Source of the DNA: Prochlorococcus marinus
GTDB lineage: Bacteria > Cyanobacteriota > Cyanobacteriia > PCC-6307 > Cyanobiaceae
DNA: 46,580 nucleotides
NCBI RefSeq assembly: GCF_001180305.1
Contig: NZ_CVSX01000011.1
Coordinates: forward strand, 1 to 46,580
Reading direction: 5' to 3'
Below are positions 1 to 9,417 of this stretch, piece by piece. A program made the translations under genes and the position numbers. The notes under the pieces are model-generated. The model saw only the letters and a program-made list of their open reading frames with translations, did not search any database and was not told the origin of the DNA. The first letter of the stretch is position 1. Each line of letters opens with the position of its first letter.

Positions 1-962
1 TCTTTTTTTGTAAATAAAGTATTTATTTTTAAAAAACCATATAAAAAGTCATGCTTATTATCTGGATTTGACTCAATATCAAATATATAAAAGCCCGAGG
101 CCGTTTTTTCTAGTAGTTCGTTAGTATCATTTTTATTGGAAATGCGATATGGTTCCCCAGAAATATAAGCTTGTGCTTGCTTTACAAATAAAGACGCTTT
201 TTCATATTTATGATCTTTGAATTTAGATAATTTCTCTCCAAGTTTTTTTTCGCTATATGAAGCTAATGTTTGAGTATCGGATATTCCATTTGTTATAAGT
301 AATGAGGCCGTTTTGGATCCTATCCCATCTATATCTGTTAGATATCCATTTTCTTTTGCTTCTTTGCCACAAAATTTTTGCCATGAACAAATAGTACATT
401 TTTTTCTGTCTTGAGTTATTTCTGGCATAAATCCCTTCAAGCATTCATTCAAACTTAATAAAACATTCAAAACTTTTTTTCTTAATTTATTATTTAAAAA
501 AATTTCTTCAACATTAACTTTTTCATCAAAACTTGAAATTACTAATCCTTTCTCAATTTTAGATTCTTGAAAAGATTCCAACAGCATAGAACTAAAAGCT
601 AAGTCGAATAAATGCTCTTTAGTGGTTTTATGGCCTAACTTGTAAACAGCAGGCAAATATTTATATTGTCCCCATTTACTTGTACCTTCAGTCTTTACAA
701 GTAATTGTGGTTGTATCTCAGCGTTAATATTTTGGAAAAGATTCCCTTTGATTTTTAATCCAATTACACCTTGATAGCCATTTTCGCAGGCCTTTAATCC
801 TGTATATATTTCACTATTACAAAATTCAGAGAAAATTTGAAACTGATTAATTTTATCTATAGCTTTATGGGGAGACCAAACTTCACAAGATTTTTTACCC
901 TTAAAATCTAGCCATGCTTTTCTTTTGCATCTTGTAAAACTTTTTAAGTGAAGAGAATTCAA
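1..962 (-). CDS. TM0106-family RecB-like nuclease, C-terminus cut by window edge
   Basis: The reading frame is open from a TTG at 962 to base 1, about 320 residues, so the C-terminus lies outside the window. An in-frame TAA four codons upstream and no in-frame ATG for more than 130 codons make TTG the best start. From the N-terminus I see a CKRKAW motif at about residues 12-17, a CTICSWQKFC cysteine cluster near residue 200, a helix-hairpin-helix-like DIDGIGSKTASLL stretch, and then FYIFDIESNPD, which resembles the first acidic motif of a DEDD/RNase H-like exonuclease. One early cysteine plus three clustered late ones is the Fe-S signature of Cas4/AddB-like RecB nucleases. Family membership is confident; the biological role is unknown. 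Confidence 0.72.
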   Translation of the reverse strand, partial: MNSLHLKSFTRCKRKAWLDFKGKKSCEVWSPHKAIDKINQFQIFSEFCNSEIYTGLKACENGYQGVIGLKIKGNLFQNINAEIQPQLLVKTEGTSKWGQYKYLPAVYKLGHKTTKEHLFDLAFSSMLLESFQESKIEKGLVISSFDEKVNVEEIFLNNKLRKKVLNVLLSLNECLKGFMPEITQDRKKCTICSWQKFCGKEAKENGYLTDIDGIGSKTASLLITNGISDTQTLASYSEKKLGEKLSKFKDHKYEKASLFVKQAQAYISGEPYRISNKNDTNELLEKTASGFYIFDIESNPDNKHDFLYGFLKINTLFTKK

Positions 963-1042
963 ATTATTTTTTTAGAGCGGTTTTAAAATTTACTCATATA
1001 AATTAGTATAGATAATTAGAAGAAATTAAGGAAATTTGAAAT

Positions 1043-2497
1043 TTGACAGCTGATAAATTAGATAAAATAAAATTTGGAACTGATGGTTGGCGAGGAATTA
1101 TTGGTTTTGACTTTAACCTGTCCAATCTTTCAAGAGTTGTTGTCGCTGCATGTCAGGAATTGCATTATAAATACTATAAAGAAGTTAATTCAAAGAAAAT
1201 TATTATTGGATATGATCGTAGATTTATGGCTTGTGAATTCGCCAAGCAAATAATGCCTTTTGTAAGAGGATGTGGTTTAGAACCGATCTTATCTGATAGC
1301 TTTGTTACAACACCCTCTTGTAGTTTCTATGCCAAAGAAGTCGGTTGTCTTGGAGCGTTAGTAATTACAGCAAGTCATAATCCATATAATTGGCTAGGTC
1401 TGAAAATAAAGAGCTTTAATGGATGTTCTGTTGACGAATCTTTTACAAGTGAAGTTGAAAAAAGATTAATGCTTGGAAATTCAATTGAAAAAATAGATGG
1501 TGTTAATCAATTTGTAGATATTAAGAAATTTCATTTAGATAGAATTAAATCCCTTTTTGATATTGACTATATTGCCAATAGATTAAAAAAAATGAAATTG
1601 AGAATTTTTGTAGATTCTATGCATGGTTCAGCTGCGAATTGTATGGCTGAGATTTTTGCTTCTAATGATTTAGAAGTTATTTCAGAAATCAGGAAAGATG
1701 CTGATCCTTTTTTTGGAGGAAAACCTCCAGAACCTCTTTTGAATTATGCAGATGATCTAAAACAAATACTAATGAAAAATTCAACAAATGAAGTGAAAAC
1801 TTTAGGAATTATATTTGATGGTGATGGTGATAGAATTGCGGCAATTGATGAAAAAGGAAGATACTCTAGTACTCAAGATTTACTCCCATACTATATTAGC
1901 TATTTGGGCGAAATTAAAAATAATTCTTATCCAGTTTTAAAGACTGTTAGTGGTTCAGATATTATTAAAAATATATCAGAGAGTCAAAATAGAGATGTTG
2001 TTGAACTTCCAGTTGGATTTAAATATATTGCTGAAAAAATGATTAAAGAGAAAATATTTATTGGAGGAGAGGAATCTGGGGGAGTTGGTTTTGGTGACTT
2101 TATGCCTGAAAGAGATGCTCTATATGCAGCGATGGTTTTATTAAATGGAATTGCTGAAAAATCTCAATATTTATATGAAACCTTAGATGAAATTCAAGAA
2201 GATTTTGGGCCAAGTTTTTATAAAAGAATTGATATTAAATTTCCAAATCAGTCAAAAAAAAATAACGTAAAAAAATTTATCATAGATAATATTCCTGAGA
2301 ATATTAATGATCACAAGTTACAAAGTATCTCAAAGATCGATGGAATAAAGTTGAGAATTGATAAAAATTTTTGGCTTCTTTTTAGGTTTTCAGGTACTGA
2401 ACCTCTTTTAAGATTATATTGTGAAGCACCAAAAGAAACTTATCTAATTGAGGTATTAGAGTGGGGTCAAGAATTTATAAATTTGGTAGGAAAATAA
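1043..2497 (+). CDS. Phosphoglucomutase/phosphomannomutase family protein
   Basis: This alpha-D-phosphohexomutase interconverts hexose-1- and hexose-6-phosphates and feeds glycogen, sugar-nucleotide and envelope synthesis. The 484 residues carry all four family signatures: the N-terminal KFGTDGWRG, the phosphoserine loop TASHNP with Ser at residue 111, the metal-binding DGDGDR at residues 259-264, the sugar-binding GGEESGG, and the C-terminal RFSGTEPLLRLY phosphate-binding loop. The start is a TTG with an AAGGAAA ribosome-binding-like stretch just upstream; no nearby in-frame ATG fits better. Its stop lies three bases before the rdgB start, so the two are probably co-transcribed. Substrate preference (glucose or mannose) cannot be decided from the sequence. 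Confidence 0.88.
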   Translation: MTADKLDKIKFGTDGWRGIIGFDFNLSNLSRVVVAACQELHYKYYKEVNSKKIIIGYDRRFMACEFAKQIMPFVRGCGLEPILSDSFVTTPSCSFYAKEVGCLGALVITASHNPYNWLGLKIKSFNGCSVDESFTSEVEKRLMLGNSIEKIDGVNQFVDIKKFHLDRIKSLFDIDYIANRLKKMKLRIFVDSMHGSAANCMAEIFASNDLEVISEIRKDADPFFGGKPPEPLLNYADDLKQILMKNSTNEVKTLGIIFDGDGDRIAAIDEKGRYSSTQDLLPYYISYLGEIKNNSYPVLKTVSGSDIIKNISESQNRDVVELPVGFKYIAEKMIKEKIFIGGEESGGVGFGDFMPERDALYAAMVLLNGIAEKSQYLYETLDEIQEDFGPSFYKRIDIKFPNQSKKNNVKKFIIDNIPENINDHKLQSISKIDGIKLRIDKNFWLLFRFSGTEPLLRLYCEAPKETYLIEVLEWGQEFINLVGK

Positions 2498-2499
2498 GG

Positions 2500-3075
2500 A
2501 TGAAAAATTTATATTTAGCGAGTAAGAATAAAGGTAAAATTGAAGAATATAAGAAATTGCTTGCTGGAGTTAATTGTAAATTGTTACTCCAGCCAGAAGC
2601 ATTAGAAGTTGAAGAGGATGGACTGACATTTAGAGATAATGCAATTAAAAAAGCGAGTGAAGTTTCGAGAAAAACGAATAATTTTTCAATAGCAGATGAT
2701 TCGGGAATTTGTATTAAAGCACTAGATGGTAAGCCTGGCATTTACTCATCTAGATATGCAGAAAATGATCAGAAGAGAATCGAACGAGTTTTAAATGAAC
2801 TTGATGGAGTTCAAAATAGAAGTGCTTTCTTTATTGCTAATATTTGTGTTTGTTCCCCAAATGGTGAAGTGATTATTGAATCTGAGGCCAAATGTCATGG
2901 CAATATTATTTTAAATCCCAGAGGAAAAAGTGGTTTTGGGTATGACCCAATTTTCGAGGAGAGTTCTACCAGATTAACTTTCGCAGAAATGAATAATGAT
3001 ATTAAAGACTCTTGTAGTCATAGAGGTAAAGCATTAAAAAAAATTATTCCAGATTTAATTGAAATTTTTTCTTAA
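2500..3075 (+). CDS. rdgB: dITP/XTP pyrophosphatase (non-canonical purine NTP hydrolase)
   Basis: Hydrolyses dITP, ITP and XTP to monophosphates, keeping deaminated purines out of nucleic acids. The 191-aa protein opens with LASKNKGKIEEYKKLL, the family nucleotide-binding loop, followed by ADDSGICIKALDGKPG and SSRYA in the middle and GFGYDPIF towards the C-terminus, all hallmarks of the HAM1/RdgB family. I place the start at ATG 2500: an upstream in-frame GTG at 2461 would add 13 residues overlapping the phosphohexomutase gene and not part of the family. Two bases separate the upstream stop from this ATG. It ends two bases from the convergent carotenoid oxygenase gene. Confidence 0.92.
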   Translation: MKNLYLASKNKGKIEEYKKLLAGVNCKLLLQPEALEVEEDGLTFRDNAIKKASEVSRKTNNFSIADDSGICIKALDGKPGIYSSRYAENDQKRIERVLNELDGVQNRSAFFIANICVCSPNGEVIIESEAKCHGNIILNPRGKSGFGYDPIFEESSTRLTFAEMNNDIKDSCSHRGKALKKIIPDLIEIFS

Positions 3076-3077
3076 AT

Positions 3078-4562
3078 TCAATTAACCCAAGATCCATGAA
3101 GGCCATGAGGAATTGAAATGGGTAATTCATAAACAGCTAATTCTTTTAAGTCTTTTGCGTCTAATACCACTAAATCACTTCCTCTTCTTTCTCCGTTCCA
3201 TAGAAGTATAAATAAAAATCCCTCATCTTCTTTTGAAGAGTTTTCTGATGGAACCATAATTGGTTCACTAACAAATCCACTTGGACCTGCTGACCAATAA
3301 ATCTCTTCCTTAGAAGTTAAATTTATTTTTTTTATTGATTGAAGTGGAGCGTTCCCCAGCTTTTGAGATGTGCTTGCCATCCAACTAAAGGTTGCTTTTA
3401 ATCCTAAGTTTTTAGGATTAACAACAGCAAATTCACAACATTGTTCACTGAAAGTTTCAAGTTCACAAGTTTTTGTCTTTAGATCAATAATTGATCTTTT
3501 CAGTTTTCCTTCTGGATATTTATCAAAGTCAATATCCCTAAAATTCTCGTCTGGACCAACTGATGGGAAATCATCATAAAAAATACTATCTAATACGATT
3601 TTGGAGTCTTTTTCAAATGCATTTACATGATGAAAAACGAATCCTTCTGGAGCATCAATTGTAAAAGGAGGCTGTCCTCTAAATAATCCACTTTCTCTAG
3701 GGATGATAAAAAACTTTGCCTTTTTATTTGGGTTTGACTTTAAACATTGTGCTGCTCCTCTTTGACCCATTACAAATGGAAGAGGATTGAAATCAATAGC
3801 ATTTTGTAAAAATATTGCCCAATTTGTTGTAATTGCAAAATCATGTAGGAATGCAAAGCCATTAAATGTATCTTTTCTGTCAAAAATGAGATCTCCAGAA
3901 TTTGTACCAGCATTATCAAATTCCATTAATCTAATTGTACTTTTTGGGCCGGTTTGTACTCCAAAAGTGACTAAAAGTTCTGAAGATGCATTTGAGTTTA
4001 AATCTTTTTTGGGATGAGCACTGAATGCTTCGTTAGGCTTGAGTACCCCTTTTAATGTTGATAAACCAATAGTGTCAAGACTATCAGGATCCATTGCATG
4101 TGGACCTGCTGCTTCCCATAATGCGAGAATTTCATCTCCTAATTTAATGACATGTGTATTAGCGATATTCTTGAATTTTAGATCTAATGCATTATTTAAA
4201 ATTCCTCCATTTTTTTGTGTTCCAAAAACACCTCTATAAATAAATTTATCTATTTTTTCTTCTTCCAAATAGCCTTTAGTTTTTACAAATCTATTTGTTA
4301 AGAATGGCTGACCATTTTCGAATTTTATGGATGTTATCATTCCATCACCATCAAATGGATGATGAACCCATTGTCCACCTCTCTCTAATATTCCTGGTCC
4401 ATTTCTTAATAATGTTCCATTTAAATTTTTAATATTATTACCTTTGCTAATTGTTAGAGGCTCCTTAGTCAGCTCCTTTTCTACATTTTGATAAGCACTT
4501 GACCAATCTTCTTTATCAAAAATTTTAAATTTATCAATTTTTTTATCTTGTAAATTGGTCAC
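3078..4562 (-). CDS. Carotenoid oxygenase (RPE65/carotenoid cleavage dioxygenase family)
   Basis: Non-heme Fe(II) enzyme that cleaves carotenoids or apocarotenoids across a double bond. The 494 residues have the family's dispersed iron-ligand histidine regions: HHPFDGDGM near the N-terminus, SAHPKKD, FLHDFAIT, FHHVNAFE and the C-terminal SIPHGLHGSW. Length matches bacterial apocarotenoid oxygenases of about 490 aa. No signal peptide or membrane segment is evident. The start is a GTG at 4562 (VTNLQDKK), with no better ATG nearby. It is convergent with rdgB and follows hisB in the same direction across a 72-bp gap. Whether the substrate is a full-length carotenoid or an apocarotenoid cannot be told from sequence. 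Confidence 0.9.
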   Translation of the reverse strand: MTNLQDKKIDKFKIFDKEDWSSAYQNVEKELTKEPLTISKGNNIKNLNGTLLRNGPGILERGGQWVHHPFDGDGMITSIKFENGQPFLTNRFVKTKGYLEEEKIDKFIYRGVFGTQKNGGILNNALDLKFKNIANTHVIKLGDEILALWEAAGPHAMDPDSLDTIGLSTLKGVLKPNEAFSAHPKKDLNSNASSELLVTFGVQTGPKSTIRLMEFDNAGTNSGDLIFDRKDTFNGFAFLHDFAITTNWAIFLQNAIDFNPLPFVMGQRGAAQCLKSNPNKKAKFFIIPRESGLFRGQPPFTIDAPEGFVFHHVNAFEKDSKIVLDSIFYDDFPSVGPDENFRDIDFDKYPEGKLKRSIIDLKTKTCELETFSEQCCEFAVVNPKNLGLKATFSWMASTSQKLGNAPLQSIKKINLTSKEEIYWSAGPSGFVSEPIMVPSENSSKEDEGFLFILLWNGERRGSDLVVLDAKDLKELAVYELPISIPHGLHGSWVN

Positions 4563-4634
4563 AACTAAATAATCACTTTATCTATCTTCGCCAAAAATCA
4601 ACTTAATTGTGGCTGATTCGAAAAAATTTCTATT

Positions 4635-5240
4635 TTATTGTTTTTCTAACATTCCTTTACTGCTTGGAATTGAATCAGATCTTCTTGAATCTATTTCGGT
4701 AGCCATTCTCATTGCTCTTGAAAAAGCTTTAAAGCACGCCTCAACTATATGATGCGAATTACTGCCTCGTATTTGATTAATATGCAGAGTAATACCGCTG
4801 TTATTTACAAAGGCAATAAAAAACTCTCTTACTAGTTCAGTATCATAATTGCCTATTCTAGGGGCTTTTAATTGAAGATCATAAGATAGATGCGGTCTAC
4901 CAGAGCAGTCTAAAGTGACTTGAACTAATGCTTCATCTAATGGGGCAAAGAAATGTCCAAATCTGCTTATTCCTTTTCTTTCTCCCAAGGCTTTTGAAAA
5001 TGCTTTGCCTAATGCGATTCCTACATCTTCATTTGTATGATGATCATCAATATGGGTATCTCCAATTGCTTTTATTTTTAAATCGAACAAACCATGACTG
5101 GATATTTGATTAAGCATATGATCTAAGAATGGTATTCCGGTATCAATCTCAGAAATTCCATTTCCATCTAAGTTTATTAATACAGAAATATCTGTTTCAT
5201 TCGTTTTTCTTTTTATTTCAGATTGCCTTAGAGATGACAT
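4635..5240 (-). CDS. hisB: Imidazoleglycerol-phosphate dehydratase
   Basis: Catalyses the dehydration of imidazole glycerol phosphate in histidine biosynthesis. The 201-aa protein shows the family's duplicated metal-binding motifs: [18 protein letters not shown] in the first half and [18 protein letters not shown] in the second, plus GIPFLDHML near the N-terminus. The start is ATG 5240 (MSSLRQSE). The frame continues 30 codons further upstream into fabI, but that extension has no family counterpart. It is the monofunctional HisB form, without the phosphatase domain of enteric bacteria. It lies 19 bp downstream of fabI in the same direction; no other his gene is in the window, as is usual for scattered cyanobacterial his genes. 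Confidence 0.95.
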   Translation of the reverse strand: MSSLRQSEIKRKTNETDISVLINLDGNGISEIDTGIPFLDHMLNQISSHGLFDLKIKAIGDTHIDDHHTNEDVGIALGKAFSKALGERKGISRFGHFFAPLDEALVQVTLDCSGRPHLSYDLQLKAPRIGNYDTELVREFFIAFVNNSGITLHINQIRGSNSHHIVEACFKAFSRAMRMATEIDSRRSDSIPSSKGMLEKQ

Positions 5241-5259
5241 TTTATGCAAAAAACTTAGT

Positions 5260-6042
5260 TTACATTCCATTAATGCAGTAACCCGCATCAACATAAATTG
5301 TTTGGCCTGAAATGCCGCTAGAGAGATCACTTAATAAAAAAGCAGCAGTATTGCCTACTTCTGTTTGAGTGACTGTTCTGCGTAAAGGAGCCTTTTCTTC
5401 AACATTGTGAATCATATCTAAAATGCCACCTATAGCAGAACTCGCAAGTGTTCTTATAGGCCCAGCACTTATTGCGTTAACTCTGACTTGTTTTTCCGGA
5501 CCAAGTTCTGCAGAAAGATATCTTACTGAAGCTTCTAAAGCTGCTTTAGCAACTCCCATCACGTTATAGTTAGGAATCGCCCTTTCTGAACCTAAATAAG
5601 TTAATGATACAACTCCAGCACCATCACTAAAAAGTGGTTTTGCTGCTTTACATAAAGGTGCTAACGAATACGCACTTATATTAAGAGCCCTATCAAAACC
5701 CTCTGAAGTGGTAGCACTATAATCTCCAATCAATTCATCGCGTCCTGCAAATGCTAGGCAGTGAACTAATCCGTCAATTTGCCCCCAATTGTCTTTTATA
5801 TTTTTAAATATTTCTTCAATTTGAGATGGATTTTGAACATCAAGAGGCAAAAATAACGATGGGTTTAAAGGTTCAGTTAGTTCTCTAACTTTAGACTCGA
5901 ATCTTCCCTTATCATCAGGCAAATATGTGATTCCAAGTTCTGCGCCAGCTTTTGAAAGTTGTTGAGCGATACCCCATGCTATTGAACGATTGTTGGCAAT
6001 TCCCGTAACAAGAATTTTTTTGCCAGTTAGATTTAGAAGCAT
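5260..6042 (-). CDS. fabI: Enoyl-[acyl-carrier-protein] reductase (NADH)
   Basis: Performs the last reduction of each fatty-acid elongation cycle in type II fatty acid synthesis. The 260-aa protein is a short-chain dehydrogenase with the FabI-type nucleotide loop [14 protein letters not shown] instead of the classical GxxxGxG, and the catalytic Tyr-x6-Lys in YNVMGVAK, followed by [14 protein letters not shown]. Length is typical. ATG 6042 is the natural start, giving the usual N-terminus [10 protein letters not shown]. The upstream gene (redoxin) is divergent with about 100 bp between, so the fabI-hisB promoter lies there. hisB follows after 19 bp and probably shares the transcript. Confidence 0.95.
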   Translation of the reverse strand: MLLNLTGKKILVTGIANNRSIAWGIAQQLSKAGAELGITYLPDDKGRFESKVRELTEPLNPSLFLPLDVQNPSQIEEIFKNIKDNWGQIDGLVHCLAFAGRDELIGDYSATTSEGFDRALNISAYSLAPLCKAAKPLFSDGAGVVSLTYLGSERAIPNYNVMGVAKAALEASVRYLSAELGPEKQVRVNAISAGPIRTLASSAIGGILDMIHNVEEKAPLRRTVTQTEVGNTAAFLLSDLSSGISGQTIYVDAGYCINGM

Positions 6043-6147
6043 TTTGTTTATTATTTCTATTATTCTCCTATATAAAGTTACCTATCTTTACGGTTTACTG
6101 CAAAATATACAATAATTTTCAAATATCAAAGAATTTTTAACTTGAAC

Positions 6148-6741
6148 ATGGTAAGAACAAATTCTATGGTTTTGGAATTAGGTTTTCAATTACCGAATTT
6201 CGAAATGTTAAATGCTAATTATTCAAAAAATGAATATTTTAATTCTCATAATCTAGATAATCGGCATTTACTTTTAATGTTTATTTGTGCCCATTGCCCC
6301 TTTGTTAAATATATTGAGAATCAAATTTTCACTTTAAGTAAAGAAATTGAAAATACAGTTCAAACAGTTGCAATTTCTAGTAATGATATTGTCACTCATC
6401 CTTCAGATTCTCCTAAAAATTTGAGATTGCAAGCCCAAAAACAGGGATGGAGTTTTCCTTATCTTTATGATGAAAATCAAAATTTTGCTAAGGAGTTAAA
6501 AGCGGCTTGCACCCCAGATTTTTATCTTTTTTCAAATGAAGGAGATGGTGATTTTTTATTGTATTATCATGGCCAATTAGACGATAGTAGACCAGGTAAT
6601 AATATCCCTCTATCTGGAAAAGATTTGCGCTCTGCTGTAAAAGATTTGAATCAAAATAAATCTTATCCTTCAAATCAGATGCCTTCTTTAGGTTGCAATA
6701 TAAAATGGACTCCTGGTAAAGAACCAAGTTGGTTTAAATGA
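6148..6741 (+). CDS. Thioredoxin-fold redoxin (AhpC/TSA-like) protein
   Basis: A 197-aa protein with a thioredoxin-like fold. Near residue 50 the segment FICAHCPFVKYIENQI holds a CxxC-type redox pair (CAHC), and later HPSDSPKN and ACTPDFYLF resemble the alkyl-hydroperoxide-reductase/TSA-like redoxin family often annotated simply as thioredoxin family protein. Expected role is thiol-disulfide exchange or peroxide handling in the cytosol; no signal peptide is seen. The frame also has a TTG two codons upstream (6142); I prefer ATG 6148. It is divergent from fabI and followed after about 50 bp by the aminotransferase gene in the same direction. The precise substrate cannot be assigned. Confidence 0.8.
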   Translation: MVRTNSMVLELGFQLPNFEMLNANYSKNEYFNSHNLDNRHLLLMFICAHCPFVKYIENQIFTLSKEIENTVQTVAISSNDIVTHPSDSPKNLRLQAQKQGWSFPYLYDENQNFAKELKAACTPDFYLFSNEGDGDFLLYYHGQLDDSRPGNNIPLSGKDLRSAVKDLNQNKSYPSNQMPSLGCNIKWTPGKEPSWFK

Positions 6742-6793
6742 ATACAAAAATTTTTTACCCATAGAAATATGGTTTAAGGTTAATATATTTACT

Positions 6794-7999
6794 ATGCAGA
6801 TACCTCCATTTACTTTAAATAGGCAGTTCCACGAAATTGGCTCAGAAATTGAGAGTGAGGTTTCTAAAGTTTTAAAAGGGGGCCAGTATATTGGGGGACA
6901 AGAAATTGCCAAATTTGAGGAGAGTTTTTCAAATCTAATTGGTGTTGAAAATACTATTGGATGTAATAGTGGAACTGATGCTTTAGTATTAGCTTTGCGC
7001 GCATTAGATATTGGTGTGGGTGATGAAGTTATTACCTCATCTTTTAGCTTTTTTGCAACTGCAGAGGCTATTAGTGCAGTTGGTGCTAATCCTGTTTTTG
7101 TAGATATAGATCCTGAAACTTATCTCATTAATACTGAACTAATAGAACAAGAAATAAATTCTAATACCAAGGCAATTATGCCAGTTCATCTATTTGGGAA
7201 TGCAGTGAATATGACCTTAATAAAATCATTGGCCAACAAATATGACTTAAAAGTAATCGAAGATTGTGCTCAGGCAACATGCACAATGTGGAAAAATTCC
7301 AAAGTTGGTAGTATCGGTGATATAGGCTGTTTTAGCTTTTTCCCTACTAAAAATTTAGGAGCTGCTGGAGATGGTGGAGCAGTAACAACTTCAGATCAGA
7401 AGATTGCAAAAAAAATTAGAGAACTGGCTGTTCATGGTAGCCCAATAAGATATCATCATACCCAAATTGGATATAACAGCAGACTTGATACCATTCAAGC
7501 TGCCATATTAAACATTAAAATTAAATATATTTCTAAGTGGATTAATAACCGTCAAAAAATTGCTAATAATTACCTTGATTTATTAGAAAAAAATCCATTT
7601 ATTAGTTTTCCAAAAATTAGCTCTAATTCAATTTCCCATTCTTGGAATCAATTTGTCATCAAATTAAGAAACGATAAATATTTTTTAAATGAAGATTTTT
7701 CAAATTTATTTGATACTGATTGCAAAAAATACTATTCCTTAAGGAATTTGGTAAAACAACAACTTTTCGAAAAAGGCATTAATTCAATTATTTATTATCC
7801 AATTCCAATACACGCACAAATAGCTTACAAAAATAAAAATTTTTCTAGAACAAAACTCATTAATACAGAGAGAATTTGCACAGAAGTTCTTAGTCTTCCG
7901 ATGTTCCCTGAAATTTCTTATGAAGAGCAACTTTATGTAGCAGAAAATTTAAATAAAGTTTTAAAGAATTGTATAGAGGAAATTCAAATTTCAGCATAA
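6794..7999 (+). CDS. DegT/DnrJ/EryC1/StrS family PLP-dependent aminotransferase
   Basis: A 401-aa fold-type I aminotransferase of the sugar aminotransferase family. Visible motifs are the cofactor loop CNSGTDALVLALRAL (about residues 56-70), SSFSFFATAEA, the PLP-aspartate region VIEDCAQA, and the Schiff-base lysine in FSFFPTKNLGAAGDGGA (about residue 189). Such enzymes transfer an amino group onto keto-sugars used in surface polysaccharide. Cyanobacterial copies are often called pleiotropic regulatory protein DegT, but the catalytic lysine argues for an enzyme. ATG 6794 is the first plausible start. The last 16 bases overlap the 3' end of the convergent photolyase gene. No other polysaccharide gene is nearby, so the substrate is open. 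Confidence 0.88.
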   Translation: MQIPPFTLNRQFHEIGSEIESEVSKVLKGGQYIGGQEIAKFEESFSNLIGVENTIGCNSGTDALVLALRALDIGVGDEVITSSFSFFATAEAISAVGANPVFVDIDPETYLINTELIEQEINSNTKAIMPVHLFGNAVNMTLIKSLANKYDLKVIEDCAQATCTMWKNSKVGSIGDIGCFSFFPTKNLGAAGDGGAVTTSDQKIAKKIRELAVHGSPIRYHHTQIGYNSRLDTIQAAILNIKIKYISKWINNRQKIANNYLDLLEKNPFISFPKISSNSISHSWNQFVIKLRNDKYFLNEDFSNLFDTDCKKYYSLRNLVKQQLFEKGINSIIYYPIPIHAQIAYKNKNFSRTKLINTERICTEVLSLPMFPEISYEEQLYVAENLNKVLKNCIEEIQISA

Positions 8000-9417
8000 A
8001 GTGATTTAAATAATCTTTGTTGTATGTTGTGATTGACAATAGGGCTTGAATAATTATTTTTTTCTAAATTAGATATCTCCCCATTCAATAATTCTGTATT
8101 TGAAACTTTAGATAATTCAGGAATCCAATATTTTATATATTCGCACATAGGATCAAATTTTTTTGCTTGGGTATATGGATTAAAAATTCTCAGTGGTTTT
8201 GGATCCATACCGCTACTTGCGCTCCACTGCCATCCCCCATTATTTGCAGCCAAGTCTCCATCAACCAAAGTCTCCATAAATTTTTTCTCGCCCATTTGCC
8301 AATTGCATATAAGATCTTTTACAAGAAATGAAGCGACTATCATCCTACATCTGTTGTGCATCCAGCCAGTACTATTTAGTTGACGCATTGCAGCATCAAC
8401 TATAGGTACTCCGGTCTCTCCGTTGCTCCAATGTTGAAACCATTCATTATTGTTTTGCCATGGAAAGTGATCCCATTTTTTTCTATATGGACCTTTCACT
8501 AGCTCTGGGAAATGAAATAAGCAATGTTGATAAAATTCACGCCAAACAAGTTCTTTTTGCCAAGTTTCAATGGATAGGTAATTTCCTTGATTTGCAAAAT
8601 CTGAATTTAAATTTAATGTGGCGTTCCAAACTTTTCTAATGCTGATGGTGCCGAATCTGAGAGATGCACTTAGAAAAGATGTCCCATTATGGGAAGGAAA
8701 ATCTCTTGCAGAATTATAAGAATATATTTTTTTTTCGTTAATGAAGTTTTCTAATAATGTTTCTGCAGCATTCTCTCCAGGTCTACATGGACAAATATTC
8801 GAACCAGGAAATTTGATATTTTTGATAAATTTCTCTAGAACTGAATCAGATGAATTTATTCTCTTATCTTTGAGTTTATTATCTATATCTTTAAACTGGA
8901 AACCTACTTTATATTGTTCATATGAACCTAATAAATTCATTTTTGATTTAAGGTTTTTATAAAAAGGTCCATAAACTGAATAAGGATTATCATTCCCTGA
9001 AAATATTTTTAAAGGTTCTACTAATAAGTGATCCCAAGTTTCAATAACTTGAATATTTTGTTCTTTTAAATTTTTTTTTATTTGTAAATCGCGATTAATC
9101 TCATAAGGTTCAATTGATCTATTCCAAAAAACAAATTTAGCATCTATTTTCTTTGCTAATTGAGGAATTATTAATACCGGATCTCCTTCTTCCATAACTA
9201 ATCTACTTCCCATTTTTTTCCAATTATTTCCTAATTCTTGAAGTGAATTTCCTAGAAACCAAGCTCTTGAACTTGCATTGAAATCGTGTGTGTAATTTTT
9301 ATCAAATATATAAGTTGAAGTAATAGCATTTGATAATGAAAATGCTTTGATTAAAGCTTGATTATCAAATATTCTTAAATCCTTTCTATGCCAAAAAAGT
9401 ATTCTAGGTTTATTCAT
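7984..9417 (-). CDS. phrB: Deoxyribodipyrimidine photolyase
   Basis: Light-driven repair of UV-induced cyclobutane pyrimidine dimers, of obvious use to a surface-ocean phototroph. The 477 residues begin with ILFWHRKDLRIFDNQAL, the antenna-domain Rossmann signature of class I photolyases and cryptochromes, and carry the FAD-binding, dimer-contacting motifs ELVWREFYQH, VPIVDAAMRQL, STGWMHNRCRMIVASF and NNGGWQWSASSGMD. The tryptophan-rich WQWSASSG and the downstream PLRIFNPYTQAKKFDP favour a CPD photolyase over a plant-type cryptochrome. Its ATG overlaps the stop of the NUDIX gene by four bases (ATGA), so the two are translationally coupled. Tail-to-tail overlap with the aminotransferase gene is 16 bp. 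Confidence 0.93.
   Translation of the reverse strand: MNKPRILFWHRKDLRIFDNQALIKAFSLSNAITSTYIFDKNYTHDFNASSRAWFLGNSLQELGNNWKKMGSRLVMEEGDPVLIIPQLAKKIDAKFVFWNRSIEPYEINRDLQIKKNLKEQNIQVIETWDHLLVEPLKIFSGNDNPYSVYGPFYKNLKSKMNLLGSYEQYKVGFQFKDIDNKLKDKRINSSDSVLEKFIKNIKFPGSNICPCRPGENAAETLLENFINEKKIYSYNSARDFPSHNGTSFLSASLRFGTISIRKVWNATLNLNSDFANQGNYLSIETWQKELVWREFYQHCLFHFPELVKGPYRKKWDHFPWQNNNEWFQHWSNGETGVPIVDAAMRQLNSTGWMHNRCRMIVASFLVKDLICNWQMGEKKFMETLVDGDLAANNGGWQWSASSGMDPKPLRIFNPYTQAKKFDPMCEYIKYWIPELSKVSNTELLNGEISNLEKNNYSSPIVNHNIQQRLFKSLYAEI

Noticed and set aside
253..444. 63-aa frame on the minus strand
   Set aside because: Out-of-frame shadow of the RecB-like nuclease, which is open across the whole segment.
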